Shown one piece after another: positions 1-13,247 of a stretch of 64,000 bases of DNA. Each line of letters begins with the position of its first letter. Position 1 is the stretch's first letter. The translations under genes and the position numbers were made by a program. Below the pieces are notes generated by a model. That model searched no databases. It had not been told where the DNA came from and worked only from the letters and a program-made list of their open reading frames with translations. The stretch comes from Rotaria macrura (Eukaryota > Rotifera > Eurotatoria > Philodinida > Philodinidae): contig OENT01000100.1 of assembly GCA_900239685.1 (NCBI GenBank), forward strand, positions 62,001 to 126,000, in the 5' to 3' direction.

Positions 1-783
1 AACTTTCTCAATATCCTGTTGGCGCACGAAATAATTCTTGACGTATTGTTATTGTCGCTTTTAATTGCCTCTACTGTCAATTTTTTAGCATATTATATAT
101 CTGGTGATTATGCTAAGTCTATGCTTTTGTTTTTCATCTGACGTGTGAGCAGTGTTTCGCCTAGGCAATGTCGAATCATAAGAGGAAAGCTTCCAAAAAC
201 AAGAAGAAGTAAACATGTCAGTTTTCAACAACCAGACCACTACATAAGAATTAGTCGATACAATCATTACTCTGAAAAATGCTTCGTCCTTACTAAAATT
301 AGAGATTTCTATATTATCTAAGATCGTCGTTTGAAAAACAAGCAGTATAATGAGAAACACAAATTATTGTTCTTTTGAAACAGTAAGATAGCTAGTTTTT
401 CGTGTAACGTTTTAATAGAATATCGAGGGAAATCTACGCAATCTTTATTCATTCGAACAGAACCGGTACCACTTGAAATACGAATCGTAGAATACGCAGA
501 GTAGTATAGAATTCTCTAGGAATGAAATTCTGCGATATTTCATGTTTTTTTTAAAGAATCTATTGAGAACTTCATTGAAAATTCAAACTATCATGTCAAT
601 TTAAACTCAACGTTTGACATATCAGAACACAATACTCTCATTTAATATACGATTTTTAATAAAAGTTAAGGTTCCTAGTTCTCGCATGTGGTTTTATTCA
701 CATTTTCATGATTGAAATAAAAAGAAAAAATAACAACAGCATAAGAGTTTCGTGTTGAAGAATATCACGTCCTATGATTTTGT
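1..783. other. 3' flank of PSMB5, no gene seen
   Basis: AT-rich sequence downstream of PSMB5. A 91-codon minus-strand open frame (85-360) has no recognisable domain and no splice partners, so it is not called. Confidence 0.5.
693..698 (-). promoter_or_regulatory. Polyadenylation signal for PSMB5
   Basis: AATAAA on the minus strand, 85 bp past the PSMB5 stop codon. Position fits a short 3' UTR; cleavage site not determinable. Confidence 0.5.
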
Positions 784-2033
784 TTAAAAATTCATTGTTT
801 TGTCTTCGCGATATTGATACATATAATCGTTCGTATCTTTTTCTTCGATTTTTTCCCATCCGGTCTCTTTCATATGATAAACTAAAGAGAAAACGAGCAA
901 TGTTGATAATTTATTGTCTAACTATGGGATAACATGTAAATTAGTACTCACTGCGAACGATGTTGCCTGAAGCTGCATCTCGGTGAGCAGCATGAACAAT
1001 AGCTCGACGAGCAAGATCGATAGCATCAGCTGTGCTCATTTCATACCTATGAAAATGAAAATTAGATTTCCCATACAAAATAATGGTTTTGTCTTTCAAA
1101 TCATATCGAACCATCTAATGAAGAAACTTACTTGTAGCTAGCATCAAGAATACTATATGCATAGATTGAGCCACTTCCAACAGAAAATATATTATCACTA
1201 ATACGTTCGCCATCGTCCGATACCATGTACAAGCCAGGACCCTAATTACAATCAAGAGGAAAACTTTTGTTTAATTCTTACGAATGTGTCTAACATACTC
1301 GTTTATCCCAACCAACAATCATGGTACCCATAGATAAGCCCATACCCCGATATTCAAAGACCATATTTGCGAGAATTTTCGAAGCAGCTGCGACGGAAAT
1401 TTTTTCTTTATTACGTAATTCATAGATTCGACAGTGACGTGCAAGTACGCGTTCCCAAAACGCACAATCAGCTGCACCACCAGCCATGGTACCCAATAAA
1501 TACGGATTGATTTCAATTACTTTTTTTACTTCTCCCGATGCTAGAAAATAAAACAACACAAGAAAGTAGAGCAATATTGATTCGAATAGGATTTAGATCT
1601 TTTGTTTTCTTCGAATGAAGTATGAAACAAACCGATAAAACCGCCAGCAGTTGCACGACTGTCAACAGCAACCATGACACCATTACGAAACTTAAACGCT
1701 AATGTTGTTGTACCTTTGAGAAATTGAATTCGAACGCGATCAACTTTTTCATTGACCATTTTTAAATATTTAGCAGGCTTGAAAATAAAAACAAAAAAGA
1801 CAACGATGAAACCATTAAGCATAGATATATGTATACATATAAATATTATTATGAGGAATAAAATTTAAGAATAATCTTACATCAGCAAAAGGTGGTAAAG
1901 TAATAAATTGTGCAATATTTTCAATGTTCAATTTGGGACATAATTCATCTATATGATCATCTGTTTTTTCACATTGTAGTGATCGATTGAATGCATCATT
2001 AGATTTGAAACCGAGTACGCTTGCCAATGCCAT
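784..2033 (-). CDS. PSMB5: 20S proteasome subunit beta type-5
   Basis: Chymotrypsin-like catalytic subunit of the 20S proteasome core. Six exons (1881-2033, 1633-1777, 1299-1540, 1132-1241, 952-1046, 784-881) join in frame with GT-AG introns of 57-103 bp to give 280 aa, close to animal beta5. The propeptide is about 73 residues and ends in Gly, followed by Thr1 of the mature chain (GTTTLAFKF). Asp17 (VDSRATAG), Lys33 (EVKK) and the beta5-typical Met45 in [11 protein letters not shown] are all present, so the subunit should be active. [16 protein letters not shown] and [11 protein letters not shown] follow in the expected order. The C-terminus is family-divergent but retains [11 protein letters not shown]. 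The start ATG at 2033 opens a typical beta5 propeptide. The next gene is divergent, 962 bp away. Identity is confident; exact exon edges are inferred from frame and splice consensus. Confidence 0.96.
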
Positions 2034-2995
2034 TTTTCTTCGTTAAAATTTTCTCTGAAATAAATATTAATATAAAACTTTAGGTCGATAGGATGATCGG
2101 TTCATTCACTAGCGAGATCTTTAATAGGTGTATATCGCATACATCCCACAAGACTTATCGATCCGTCGGAACGTTACAATCCTTCATTTCCTTAAGAACT
2201 GACTTCGGAATCAAAAGACATCCTCCTTTGGGCAGAGGCAATGTTAAAGACTCGACAGATATCCTTACACACCCACACACATATATATATTTATATATCG
2301 AAACAAGATTAAAGATCATGTATCACTGGTGTTTTAGTAAAATCTGTAAATTAGTTTTTTTTTCTTTCAATAAGATGAAGCAACAAGAATAATCTTCGTC
2401 GATTACTTTGTTGAACTCCACATCCAAATCACATCATCATGATATATCAACACAAGGATTGAATGGATTGGTGCACTTATCATGCCATAGAATAAACTGT
2501 ATTGACAAAAGCAATGCTACAAAGGAATAAAGCTTATTGATTTCATTTTAAGATAACTTTTTGATTATAAACTTCATTTATTTGATTTATTAATCAACCT
2601 ATGACTTTGTCGCTACAGTCAATATATAATTTAATTCTGTTATGAAAGAATTGAAAAACTAGCGAAATACTTAATATTTAGTTTTTATCATTTAAAATAT
2701 CATAAATCAACATATTCATATTTAATGATACTCGTATTACTAAAGTCCATATTATACCATAGCAAGTGTTCCTCCTCCATTTAAAGATCAATCAAAAGAG
2801 AAGAAATCCATCTAAATCTAAAACTTTTTCTTCTCATCAAACATTTAATACTTTTAGATAAGCCGCTAATCTTAATTATCAACCAAGCGGTCTTTTCTTC
2901 ACTTTATCAATCAGTTGTTATCTCTATTAGTATGTGTTTATTATTGAATTTCCAGTAAACAAAGCAGAAAAAAAACCTTTCCTGACCAAAAAAAA
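2034..2995. promoter_or_regulatory. Divergent intergenic region between PSMB5 and the PAM2 gene
   Basis: The 962 bp between two divergently transcribed genes must hold both promoters. It is AT-rich with a short (AC/TA) simple repeat near 2270-2300. No TATA box or conserved site could be assigned with confidence. Confidence 0.4.
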
Positions 2996-5900
2996 ATGAC
3001 TACAGCATCACCATCATCAGGTCTCTCACCTGAAGCAAAAGAGTTTGTGCCATTAGTACAAAATCCAACATCCAGCATTCCATTATATGTTGATGAAAAT
3101 ACAGTAGCATCTATTTATCCATCGGATCAACAACCATTAATGGTTCAAACAATATATCCGATGATAATAACAAATTCGAAAGTCACAGATAATCTACAAT
3201 TTCCCGAAATTGAATTTCATATACAACCATCACAACAACAACAATTTCATATTGATTCATGTGTGAGCGTGCAACAACATCAATCTTCATCTAATGGTAA
3301 TACATCTTCGTCTAATACATCACAAATTGTTCTGTTACCAATAACAAATCCTACAAATGCTATTGCACTAGCTGGTTATTATCCTGAGCCACAAATTATT
3401 TATTCAACTAATGAACAAGTATCTACATATTATCCAGTTGATTATTGCGAACAACCATTGATAAATTTCTCACTTCAACAACCAACATCAATGATGAAAT
3501 CGAATCGACTATCTTCACAACAACAAAGATCGACATCATTTCGTCAGCATCATGGAGCAAACCATTCAATACATCGTCCATCATCTCGCGGTGGAAATCG
3601 CGGTGGTAGTGGGCATAATAATAATACTAATCGAAATCCATATTATGATTATACTAATCGTCGAAATTGTTCATCCTATACACAAGCTTCTGGCCGTGGA
3701 AACTCAGTAAATAGTAAAAGAATATCAAATTACCATCAGCATGATTACAATAATTATTGCAATACATCATCAAGGGCACGAGGTTACTTAACACGTTCGT
3801 CTCAATCTTACGATGAACGGCGAAAAGAACATTTTCATAATTATCATAATCATGAAAATGATTTTTATGAAAATGATTCAGAACAAACAAGTCATATGAA
3901 TGATGATGGCACACAATTTGAATTTCGACCAGAAGATTTTCCAAGTTTACCCATTAACAGTCAACAACCTGATAATGCTTCATCTCCGATAAATGCATCA
4001 ACAAATACAAAGTAAAGTCCATATGTATAAAGGCATACGTTCTATTAGAACGTGTAGATTCGTTTCTACAAGTATTAATTTAAAAGATTTAAGTGTTGCC
4101 ATTGATTCATACAGTATGAAAAAATAACACAATTGTCAGGAAGAAAAAATACAGATAAGAATGTGATCAACTATTCATCAAGATTAGAAATGAATTGTGC
4201 TAGTCAATAAATTTGTTTTCCCTGAACCACTCACATTTCGTAATTCGAAATTCATATTTCTCATTGAAATTTTGCTTGTGCTAGAAAACTGCTTAGTCAT
4301 AAATTTTTCTTGTATTTTGTTTTGTATGATTTGCCACACTTAGAAACAAGAAATCTTTATTATGCGCACCTTTTGGAATCTGAAATTATTCAGCAAATAT
4401 AAATAGAGCATTTATTCGGTTCAATGACATTCTACACCTAAGTACAAGGCCGAGCATACAATCGACTTGATTTAAAGTGACATCAAGTTTCAATAGAGTG
4501 GAATTTTGTAAAAAAATGTGGAAGGAAGAAAAAACGCACAACAAAAACTAATGGCCAACATGATGATTATTTCAAATTGATTGATGAGACATGTTAATTT
4601 TGAAAGTATATGATGATCTTCAAGTATATCGAATAATAATTAATGCATTGTGCCTTTTCAATTTATCTATTAATACGGCTAATCACTCTTTATGCGTAGT
4701 TATTTCTTCGAGAAATGAAGCTCTTCGACATGACTCAACTCGTAATGACTCAGATAGTAGAAGCATAAACAGTAATCTACTTAAGCCCTTTCCACATCAT
4801 TTCTCGTAATAGATAGATGACATAGTTAGTGTCCAATGCAACAATAATATTTTTTAAATCGATGTATTGTTTTCCAGCCGTAAATTTTTGTAGTATATAG
4901 ATCTTGCTGAGTGAGCTGTGATATTATTTGAGTTGTCAATCTATTACTGCTACACTTTAGTACATTTTGACATTCTTTTAAACGTAAATGATACTGTATC
5001 TTATTAGAAAGAAGAAAATGGAAGTTTACTATATATATATGAAGCATGTTATACATATATACCATTGTAAAAGTATTCATTTGTCGTAAAAATTGCCAAT
5101 ATTCTTATCGTAAAATAGAGAACATTCAAGTTTAAATCAGAAAAATCAATCAATTGGCTACATTTACTCATAGTTTTAGTTAGACCATCCAAATAATATT
5201 GTATATTTTTTTGGGTGTGTGTGTGTGTGGTAAAAGATCATTTTAAAACGTATTGATTTATTTTTGATTAATATTCACTAGAATCGAGAACATTATTAGA
5301 AACTAGAAGACGATAAAATTCGAAAGTCAACTAGCAAGTACTACTATTCGATTACAATTATGCCCGTATCAGAGAGATTTTTTTGTACAAAACTAAAAGC
5401 CAAAAATAAAACATTCGAAATATTGATATGTGTGTTTAGATCGGCATCATCTTGGAATGCGATTGTATCTGCTTCACGTCCACGTTCAACTTCTCCACAT
5501 TCAACTCTTCAATCTCAAGACCAACGATCTGATCGAAGTCGTTCGTTTAATAATAAACCATCATCAAATAATGAACGAAAGTCATCTATTAAAAAGTTGA
5601 CTCTTCAAACAACAGGAACAACAACGAAATCACAAAATTGTGCTTCCAAGAATAATTCTCAAGAAGAGCACCACCATCAACAACAGCATTCACAATCATT
5701 AATCAATAACAATGTTTCAATGAATGAAAATGATAATATTTCAAAAGATGATAATAAAGAGGATGGTTTTATTCAAACCAAACAACAGTATCGACGTTTA
5801 AAACGTAAAAATAAAAATAGAGAAGAAACTATAGCATTTAATGAACAATCACAAATGAATGAAACCACGCCATATATTCTTGATGATGACAATGCTTTTC

Positions 5901-7853
5901 CTATATTAGGACAACAAATATCACAATCATCAATAAATCAAAAGTCTGAAAATGATACAACAGAAGAACTGATAAATAAATCAAACTTAAAAGCAGAAGA
6001 AATTTGTTTAACAGATATGTTCAATACATTAAGTATGTCAACAGAAGTTAAGCAAGATGATGCTAATCATAACATCAGTAGTACAACAATAAGCAATACA
6101 ACTAATTCATTTGATTCAAAATCAATATTTAAAAATGTTAAAGAACGTGAACAACTGAAATCACGTAAATCAACTAAACTTAAGCGTAGTATTAATAAAG
6201 AATTTGAAGACAATCAAAAGCAACGACAACAATCAGTCTCAAAAGTTACCATAGAAACTCAATCGAATGAAAAAAATATTCAAAATGAAACTGATATAAA
6301 TGCAACAAACATTATTGAAATGTAAGTTTCTTATTGATTCTTGTTGTCAGTAGATCATCAAGTACAAAATAAAATTGTCTGTTATCTTACGTACACGAAA
6401 AAGAGTTGCGTTCTTCAAAACATCAATCGACAATTCCTAGAAAGATTATCAGGCTAAATACGTTCGTAGAGTTCACCAAAACAGTTCGAATAAAGATCTT
6501 CATAAAATCTAAACCGAATGATTAATTAACATATGAGGTCTGTATTTCAATTGAGCAACACGTTATCTTTCTTTCATTTGTTTTTATCACAATGCATCAA
6601 ATCTACGAAACAAAAATTTTATTTATTGACACTGTTCTAGAACTTGATTGTAGTTTTATGAAAGAATACTGGAGATATGTTCATTGTATCCTTCCAAAAT
6701 ACAGTTTTTAAATAGATGTCCATTATGAGATTTCAACTTTTCGTAGCTTTCTGTTGAACAAATTTTTATTGATTTCATTGAAAATCTATCAATTTGAATA
6801 GTGAATGCATCAAATCTGTTCCGTTTTGAAATACTTTAGAACTGCATTAGCGATCGAGTATAAATGAGATGAAAACCAAAACTCTAGCGCCCGTTAATCT
6901 ATGTGTTCCACTACGTTTTTGTATTCGTTTTGGACTTGTTTGGTATGCCATGAATGACTAATAGAAATCAATAACGAACTAGTATTGATTTATGTCAACT
7001 TTTTAACAAAGTTCGATAGGCTACGAAATCAATTATTAATTCTCAACACTGTTCACAAGTCATTAGCATTCAATATTCATTAACATTAAGGAATTTTCTT
7101 AAAACATAGGTTCGTGAAGTGAGAGTTTTATTCTGATATATGTTTGACTCGTACCGTGTTTTTGGAAAATACAAAACGAAAGTATTGTTTGTATTTTTCT
7201 ATACAATTAATAATTTATTTACGTTAATAATCAACAATGAGTAAATTTATCTTTACACACATAATTAATACAACATTTAAATGAAGCATTGCAAATAGAA
7301 TCAATTAGATTCTTAGATCCTAGAGGCACTAATGAAATACAATTGCAAGATATGAACAGTGGAGAAGTGTTCTATCACACAAACGTTCCATCCAACCAAC
7401 ATTTGATAGTTCAGTGACTTTTATTAAGAACGTGTCTTGTAATTTTAATTCTTCTTTACACATACCATAAGAAGATTAATTTTAAACAATCAAAAGAACA
7501 AGGATACTAAAGATTATTGAGGAAAAAAAAGTTAGAAAATGGTAAAAATAGGTTGTTGATAATTTGTCGTTATTCATCTATGTGCACACCCTGATGAATC
7601 TTTTTATACATGTATTGTAAATGATGATGATGATGAATGTAAGCAAAAAGATTTTTTTTAATAAGAATTTCGAAGGTTTTATTTGGTCTGGTCTTTTTAC
7701 TTTTCTATCAATAATGTATCGAATAGTTTGATTATTGCTATTCATTTGTTTTTTAGAAATCATCAAAATTCGAATACATTATCTTCAAGCAGTAATAATA
7801 GTAGTGACACCAGTGATTACGATGATGCAGTTGACAATTTTGATGATGAATGA
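2996..7853 (+). CDS. PAM2-motif protein resembling the N-terminal half of SECISBP2
   Basis: Three exons (2996-4011, 5440-6321, 7757-7853) splice in frame to 664 aa across two unusually long introns (1428 and 1435 bp). Residues 9-19 (GLSPEAKEFVP) match the PAM2 motif, which binds the MLLE domain of poly(A)-binding protein. Then come a Gln/Ser/Asn-rich region, a Gly/Arg/Asn-rich stretch, FEFRPEDFPSLP (about 308-319), a Trp in SSWNAIV (344), a basic patch, NAFPILG (about 490), ICLTDMFNTL (about 527) and a Lys/Arg-rich coiled segment. This order (LSxxxKxFVP, DFPxL, W, basic, FPxL, LxxMxxxL) resembles vertebrate SECISBP2/SBP2 upstream of its L7Ae RNA-binding domain, but no L7Ae domain is seen here. 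The last exon is acidic (SSDTSDYDDAVDNFDDE). Function is probably in mRNA binding or translation; the SBP2 link is inference. Alternative: another PAM2 protein of the PAIP/LARP4 type. Confidence 0.72.
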
Positions 7854-8290
7854 AAAAAAAAAGTCTTTTTTTTAATGAATGTATGCCTATTTATTTATTT
7901 TTTGTTTTGTTTCGTTTCTCATTTATTGTTGTAGAGACAATATGACGATTATATTGAGTACAATCTTTGTTGTTTGTTCGTCTTGTTTTCTTTTTGACCT
8001 TTTCCCAAGTGCAATATAAGCGCGAAAAGAAAGCCAGAAGTATGAATGAAGAAGTTTTGTTTTCTCAGTTCCATTTTACTTCAGACAAGAAAAAGAATTT
8101 TTAGAAAGAAATAACAACAAGAGAAACGATATGTCTTTCAGAATATCTCTTTTATTTTACTCATATCTACGTATGTCAATTTTATTTTAAATTCTTTTGC
8201 GGGCACTTACATGTTTTATGTAGATGTTTATTTCGATTTTCTTTGTCGTTTTCTTTTCTTCTCTCTATTATTATGAATATTATTATACGC

Positions 8291-8296
8291 AATAAA
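8291..8296 (+). promoter_or_regulatory. Candidate polyadenylation signal for the PAM2 gene
   Basis: AATAAA about 440 bp past the stop codon, followed by another ATAAAA. First clear signal downstream on this strand. Confidence 0.35.
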
Positions 8297-8371
8297 AATA
8301 AAAGCGTTTCTCGTTGTGAAAAAATATTAATTTGTTGTTTATAAATTTATCTGTGATTTTCATTAGTTCAA

Positions 8372-8777
8372 TCAAAACGTGTAATCCATGTCCTTGAGAA
8401 GATGATAGTTTTGAAGATTGTCAGATACTGATTGTGTTTTATGGATTTCGTCGGCCGTTGAAACTGAACCGAAGATGTCAGTCAAAGAAGTAATCTCTTT
8501 CTCTGTATAAATATATATATATAGATGTACATAATTATATACACATATCGGTATAATATGGACTATGGACTCCACAATGTGGATTCCAGATTGGTTCACG
8601 TAAACTCACTTTGACTTCATACGACTGATTTTTCACATGTATGAAAGATTTATTTCTGAAACGAGCATACTTACGAGAAAACAATTCATCATGATAAATA
8701 CTGTTGAAATATATATATATTGTATTTATACGGAAGTCCTGATGAGTTTGACGTAGTGGTTTGTCATCATATGTGTT
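8372..8777 (-). CDS. Candidate 3' exons of an unrecognised gene or pseudogene
   Basis: Two minus-strand open stretches look coding. One is open from 8777 down through a strong donor (AAA|GTGAGT, exon edge 8610) and contains HDELFSRKYARFRNKSFI. The other, 8372-8500, encodes a 42-residue end (KEITSLTDIFGSVSTADEI, then a stop) and follows an AG acceptor after a TATA-rich run. Joining 8610 to 8500 keeps the frame. No start codon or upstream exon could be found before the in-frame TGA at 8778-8780, and no family is recognised. Composition is less repetitive than the flanking DNA. This could be a decayed gene copy or the end of a small gene with unseen 5' exons. Confidence 0.3.
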
Positions 8778-8780
8778 TCA

Positions 8781-9549
8781 AAGCAAGTTATGATTCATCA
8801 AACGTAATTTTTTTAGATATATCTCGAAAAATAAAAAGTAAATATCTTGCCATGAAATTCTATCTCTAAATAGTTGACTCGATTAGGAGAATACTGTGAT
8901 AGTTGATACATGAAAAGAATGTTCGTTTTTTTTTATGTAGTATTGCATTTCCACAATACAATCGATTGGTGTAGAAATATCATGAAAAATTAATTCTTTT
9001 TGAAAATTCAATGCATTGACTAAGAACTTTAGTGGTATTCAGATGATCCTTCGACTTTTTTATGAATAAAATTTTCAGATTGAATATGTGTTTTTTTGAA
9101 ATTTTTATTCGTATACCTAAAACTCGTTGAAACACGAATCCTGTAACGTGACTAACGCGTAGCAATTTAGATTCTCGTTAATGAATCATTTTACAATTTT
9201 TCTTGTGCAATTAATTAAGATGTTACTACGAGTCTAACACGATCTGAAATTATCAACACCAGCTTTAATGGCATTCTAGTCCGAGAAAAATAGGTTTTAG
9301 CATAATCTATTATGCATTATTTTAGCACCATGTATACATTTTGAATGTTTATCTTGTTATTCAAATATATGATGTTGATTATTTAGAGATTGTTATACAT
9401 GAATGTGTATTACATGCTAAATTTAGACAACAAATATGATGTTGGTATCTATTTTGATCATTTGGATGTGTCTGATTTTTTGAAGAATTTTCAAGAAAAA
9501 TATTTTTCTTTTGTTAACGAATCGATTTCTAACTATGGTTGTATTCTAG
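8781..9549. other. Intergenic, nothing assigned
   Basis: AT-rich DNA upstream of PWP1. Short open frames on both strands lack domains or splice partners. Confidence 0.45.
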
Positions 9550-12500
9550 ATGGATATTATATCGTCCCTCGTCTGGATTAAACGTGGAGCTGCTAAAGCT
9601 ACTCCAATAAAAGTATTTCGTACATTGGTGTTTCAAGCCTTTTTGTATCTTTATTGAAGTTTTTAGTTTCTACCAGATCAAGAAGAACTCGATAGCATGA
9701 TTGATAAGAGCGGGTAACTTGAAACATGCGTATTATCTTTACTGATTATCGTATGTTGTTCTAGTGATCATGATGACGATGAGACAACGAAAGATGTTGA
9801 CATGGATGTCGAGAAACGAGATAAACGTAAGTGTAAAAAGATCATGTTCATTTTTATTGTATCCTGATTTATTATTATTGTGTAGAACATGATGATGATG
9901 ATGATGATGATGATGAAGATAATGTTATTATACCCGGTGTGGGTCCGATTGCAATGCATGCCTCTAATCGTGATGATCCTTTACTTGAAATAAAAGATGA
10001 CGTAGATGTTTTTGTTATGTTTTTGTTTTTGATTCTCTAAATATAATCTATTCAGGGTGAAGATTCGGATGCCGAAGATTATTTCATTCGACCAGATGAC
10101 AATCTCATTGTTGCTGCACATATTGAAGATGATACTTCTAGTCTTGAAGTTTACAGTAAATTTTGATAATTGTTTTTATTTCAATATTCCAAATAGAATT
10201 CTTGTTTAAGTTTACAATGATAAAGAAGGTTATCTTTATGTACATCATGATATATTAATGTTGAATATGCCATTATGTTTAACATGGTTAGATTATGATG
10301 CTAAAAATGCTGATGCAGGTTTGAATATGAAGAATTGAATAATTCTCAATCTATTGTTTGTATCTATGTTTAGTGAATTACGTTGCAGTAGGAAGTATGG
10401 AAGGTGTTATTGAATTATTTGATGTTGACCTTGTTGATCAAATGGAACCATTACACACATTTGGAACGAAGTCAAAGAAGAAAAAAACAAAATCATCGAA
10501 GAAAAATTCTAAAGTTTGTTTTCGAATAAAATTCAATGCAACAAAAACGAAACAAGGAATTCTATTCATGCAGTATTTGTATTGTTATTTTATAGAAAAC
10601 CAATAATAATAAACCAAGCGAAGGTCATGATGGTGCTATACTTGATTTAGCATGGAATAAACTTGTTCGACAAATAATAGCATCGAGCTCTGTTGATGCC
10701 ACAGTTGCCTTATGGGATTTGAGTCAAATGAAAATGGCTTTACATTTAGAAAAATTACATGAGAAACAGGTTGGTAAGTGCAGAGATTTATTCGATGAAT
10801 TCTGTTTTCAATGAGATGTTTTTCTTTTTCGTCTTCATTAGATACAATCGATATGTTGGCATCCCAGTGAAGGACAAAATTTACTTACAGGTTCGTCTGA
10901 TCACACTGTATGCCTAGTTGATTGCCGTGATGCAAATAATAAAGGCAATCAACATCGATGGACATTCGATTCCGACATTGAACGAGTAACGTGGAATATA
11001 TTCGATACAAATCAATATTTAGTAAGAATATAATTTGCGTTAAATGTTTTCTAACCGTGAATTGATAGTGAGAATTTATCTGATTTTTGTATACACAAGA
11101 GAAATCTATGACACTTATTGAAGAATTACGAATTGTGATCTTTCTTCTTTTCATAGTTTCTTCTAAATGGTTACTGTCGAGTGATATCAAATGCATGTCT
11201 TATACACAAATGCTAGATAATCATGAATTAGAATTTTCAAATGAATTAAAAAACATTGAATCATATCCTTCGACAAATTCCATGGGGTAATCATGACTAA
11301 GAAGAAGTATCACTTCAATTATTTTGACTATTCGTCTCTCGTACACTAGAAAAGATTAGCATTGATACATTGATTAATGAGTTCCTCGAATTATCGTGCT
11401 CGTTCTATTGCTTAGTTTAGTTCGCCAACACAACTAAGGATAATATTTCTTTTCGGTAATAATAATATATTCTAGAATGCATGATGAGGTTTGATTTAGT
11501 TCTTTCGCATTCTGTCAACTTTTCTCATCATTGATTATTTTGCATTTGTGTTAGCATAATTTTAATAAGTATGCAAATTTTATTGCAATATTAACTTTAC
11601 AATAAGCACTATTTGTTTTCCTTTAGCTTCTGACTAAGCTTAGGAATAATCGATGGATGATCGAAAACAAGAAACGTAGTAGTTTTTTTAAAAATTTTCA
11701 ATGAATATCTCTCGAATAATCGATGTAACGCTCATGAACATTTTGTGTTAGTGACAACTGAAATTAGTTCGCTTTTTCTCAATAGTTAAATTACTTTTGG
11801 CAGCTCTGTTTTGTTCATCTTAGGATACATCTTACCATTATTAATTATAGGCATCCACTGAAAATGGATATGTTTATGCAATGGATATACGAAAGACGAC
11901 CGTACCAGTTTTTAGTTTATCGGCTCACAATGGTGCTGTTACTGGTACGTTAGCAAACAATATTATCAATACAGATTCGATACTAATATGAATACATAGG
12001 TTTATGCTTAAGTTCAAGCGTACCTGGTCTTCTTGTCACATCATCATTCGATGAATGTGTCAAAGTATGGGACATCGATAATGGCAATGTCACATTTATT
12101 GCCGAACGTCAATTTCAAGCAGTAATTTTTATTTGATTCTAATTATTATTTAATATAATTATTAATTTAATAGGGTCGATTAAATACATGTCTCGCTAAT
12201 CCTGATTTTCCATTTACATTTGCTTTGGGTGGACAATCGAATGGTTTACTAATATGGGATTGTTCAGAAAATTCAAGTGGTATGAACATATGCATTTATT
12301 TTTACTAAGATTTCTGAAGATTTAATTCTGAATATCAATTTTTTTAACGATTAAAATGGACTTCGAATAATTTCTTTTTGAAAGCACTCAATCGTATAGA
12401 TCTATTTCGATAAAAAATTCTCACTTTCTATAATTAATTTTGTTTCCTTACACAAGAAAAAATCGATAATATCAGGTGAAATTCCTATTAGACGAATATA

Positions 12501-13247
12501 AACCGTACGTGTGAGGAATTCAATATCTAAGCATAAATATATTCAGAATATTAAAAAATTTCAAAACAGAAGCTATACGACATTATCCAAACAAGAATTT
12601 CTTCCAATAATTTGATAATGGGCCTAGTTTGTTATAATTTTATTCACAAAATGTTCTGTTTTGAGTTATGCACTAGATAACATAGTTGATAGACTATGTT
12701 CTTTCTTGTTTAGTATCACCCGTGATCTCTTTTCTCTAAAAAAAATAAACATTTTTTTCTGATGAAAAGTAGATTTCTTATAGGTCGTCTTGGAAAATAT
12801 TAATACATAGATGAACTTCATTCTGACACGTGTGAATACGAGAAATTTGATAGGGACCACAAAACTATCATTAGACAAATCGAGCCAATGTTTAAAATAT
12901 CTAGTGACTGAAATAGATCATTTCTCTAAACTCTTAATCTTGTAGTATTAGATTTTCTATACAAGATAGTCACGTAAAATCTATGAAATTATCTATTATA
13001 AATTTTCAATCAATCCTATTTCACGTGACAACACAAATTTATGAATAGAAATTCCACTAAATTCAATTTTTCTTTCTTTTCAGTTCGATCACGATTCGGT
13101 TCTCGTGCTAAATTCGAAATGGTTGAAGTAGCTAATGAAACAACATCAACCATATCATCAGCTTCATCTTTTCCAACAACTGCTCCTACAGTCACATCAG
13201 CTGTATTAAAAGCACAACGAAAAAAAATGTCTAAGAAAAATAAATAA
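9550..13247 (+). CDS. PWP1: Periodic tryptophan protein 1 homolog (WD40)
   Basis: Nucleolar WD40 protein acting in ribosome biogenesis. Thirteen exons: 9550-9612, 9667-9713, 9765-9826, 9886-10001, 10056-10155, 10211-10318, 10374-10513, 10596-10769, 10842-11021, 11851-11944, 12000-12121, 12174-12279, 13084-13247. They total 491 aa (human about 501). Start chosen because MDIISSLVWIKRGAAKATP aligns with the conserved PWP1 N-terminus. An acidic Asp run precedes DYFIRPDDNLIVAA, as in the family. The WD repeats include NYVAVGSMEGVIELFDVD, GAILDLAWNKL, ASSSVDATVALWD, SICWHPSEGQNLLTGSSD, RWTFDSDIERVTWN, ASTENGYVYAMD, TSSFDECVKVWD and ALGGQSNGLLIWD. A Lys-rich insert (KSKKKKTKSSKK) matches the human one. 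Most introns are 51-82 bp, but two are 829 and 804 bp. The C-terminus is basic (RKKMSKKNK). High confidence in identity. Confidence 0.95.

Noticed and set aside
5360..5439. Start codon at 5360 opening the frame of the second PAM2-gene exon
   Set aside because: The first 27 codons run through a polypyrimidine/AG acceptor; the upstream exon joins at 5440 in frame, so the segment is intron read-through.
6322..7756. Search for an L7Ae RNA-binding domain in the second long intron of the PAM2 gene
   Set aside because: Stops are frequent in all forward frames and no GLREVLKHLK-like segment was seen; nothing to annotate.
8495..8530. TATATATATAGATG tract resembling the Helitron 5' end on the minus strand
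   Set aside because: Only the TA run matches; no hairpin/CTRR end in reach and sequence beyond the TA run differs from the element at 30428.
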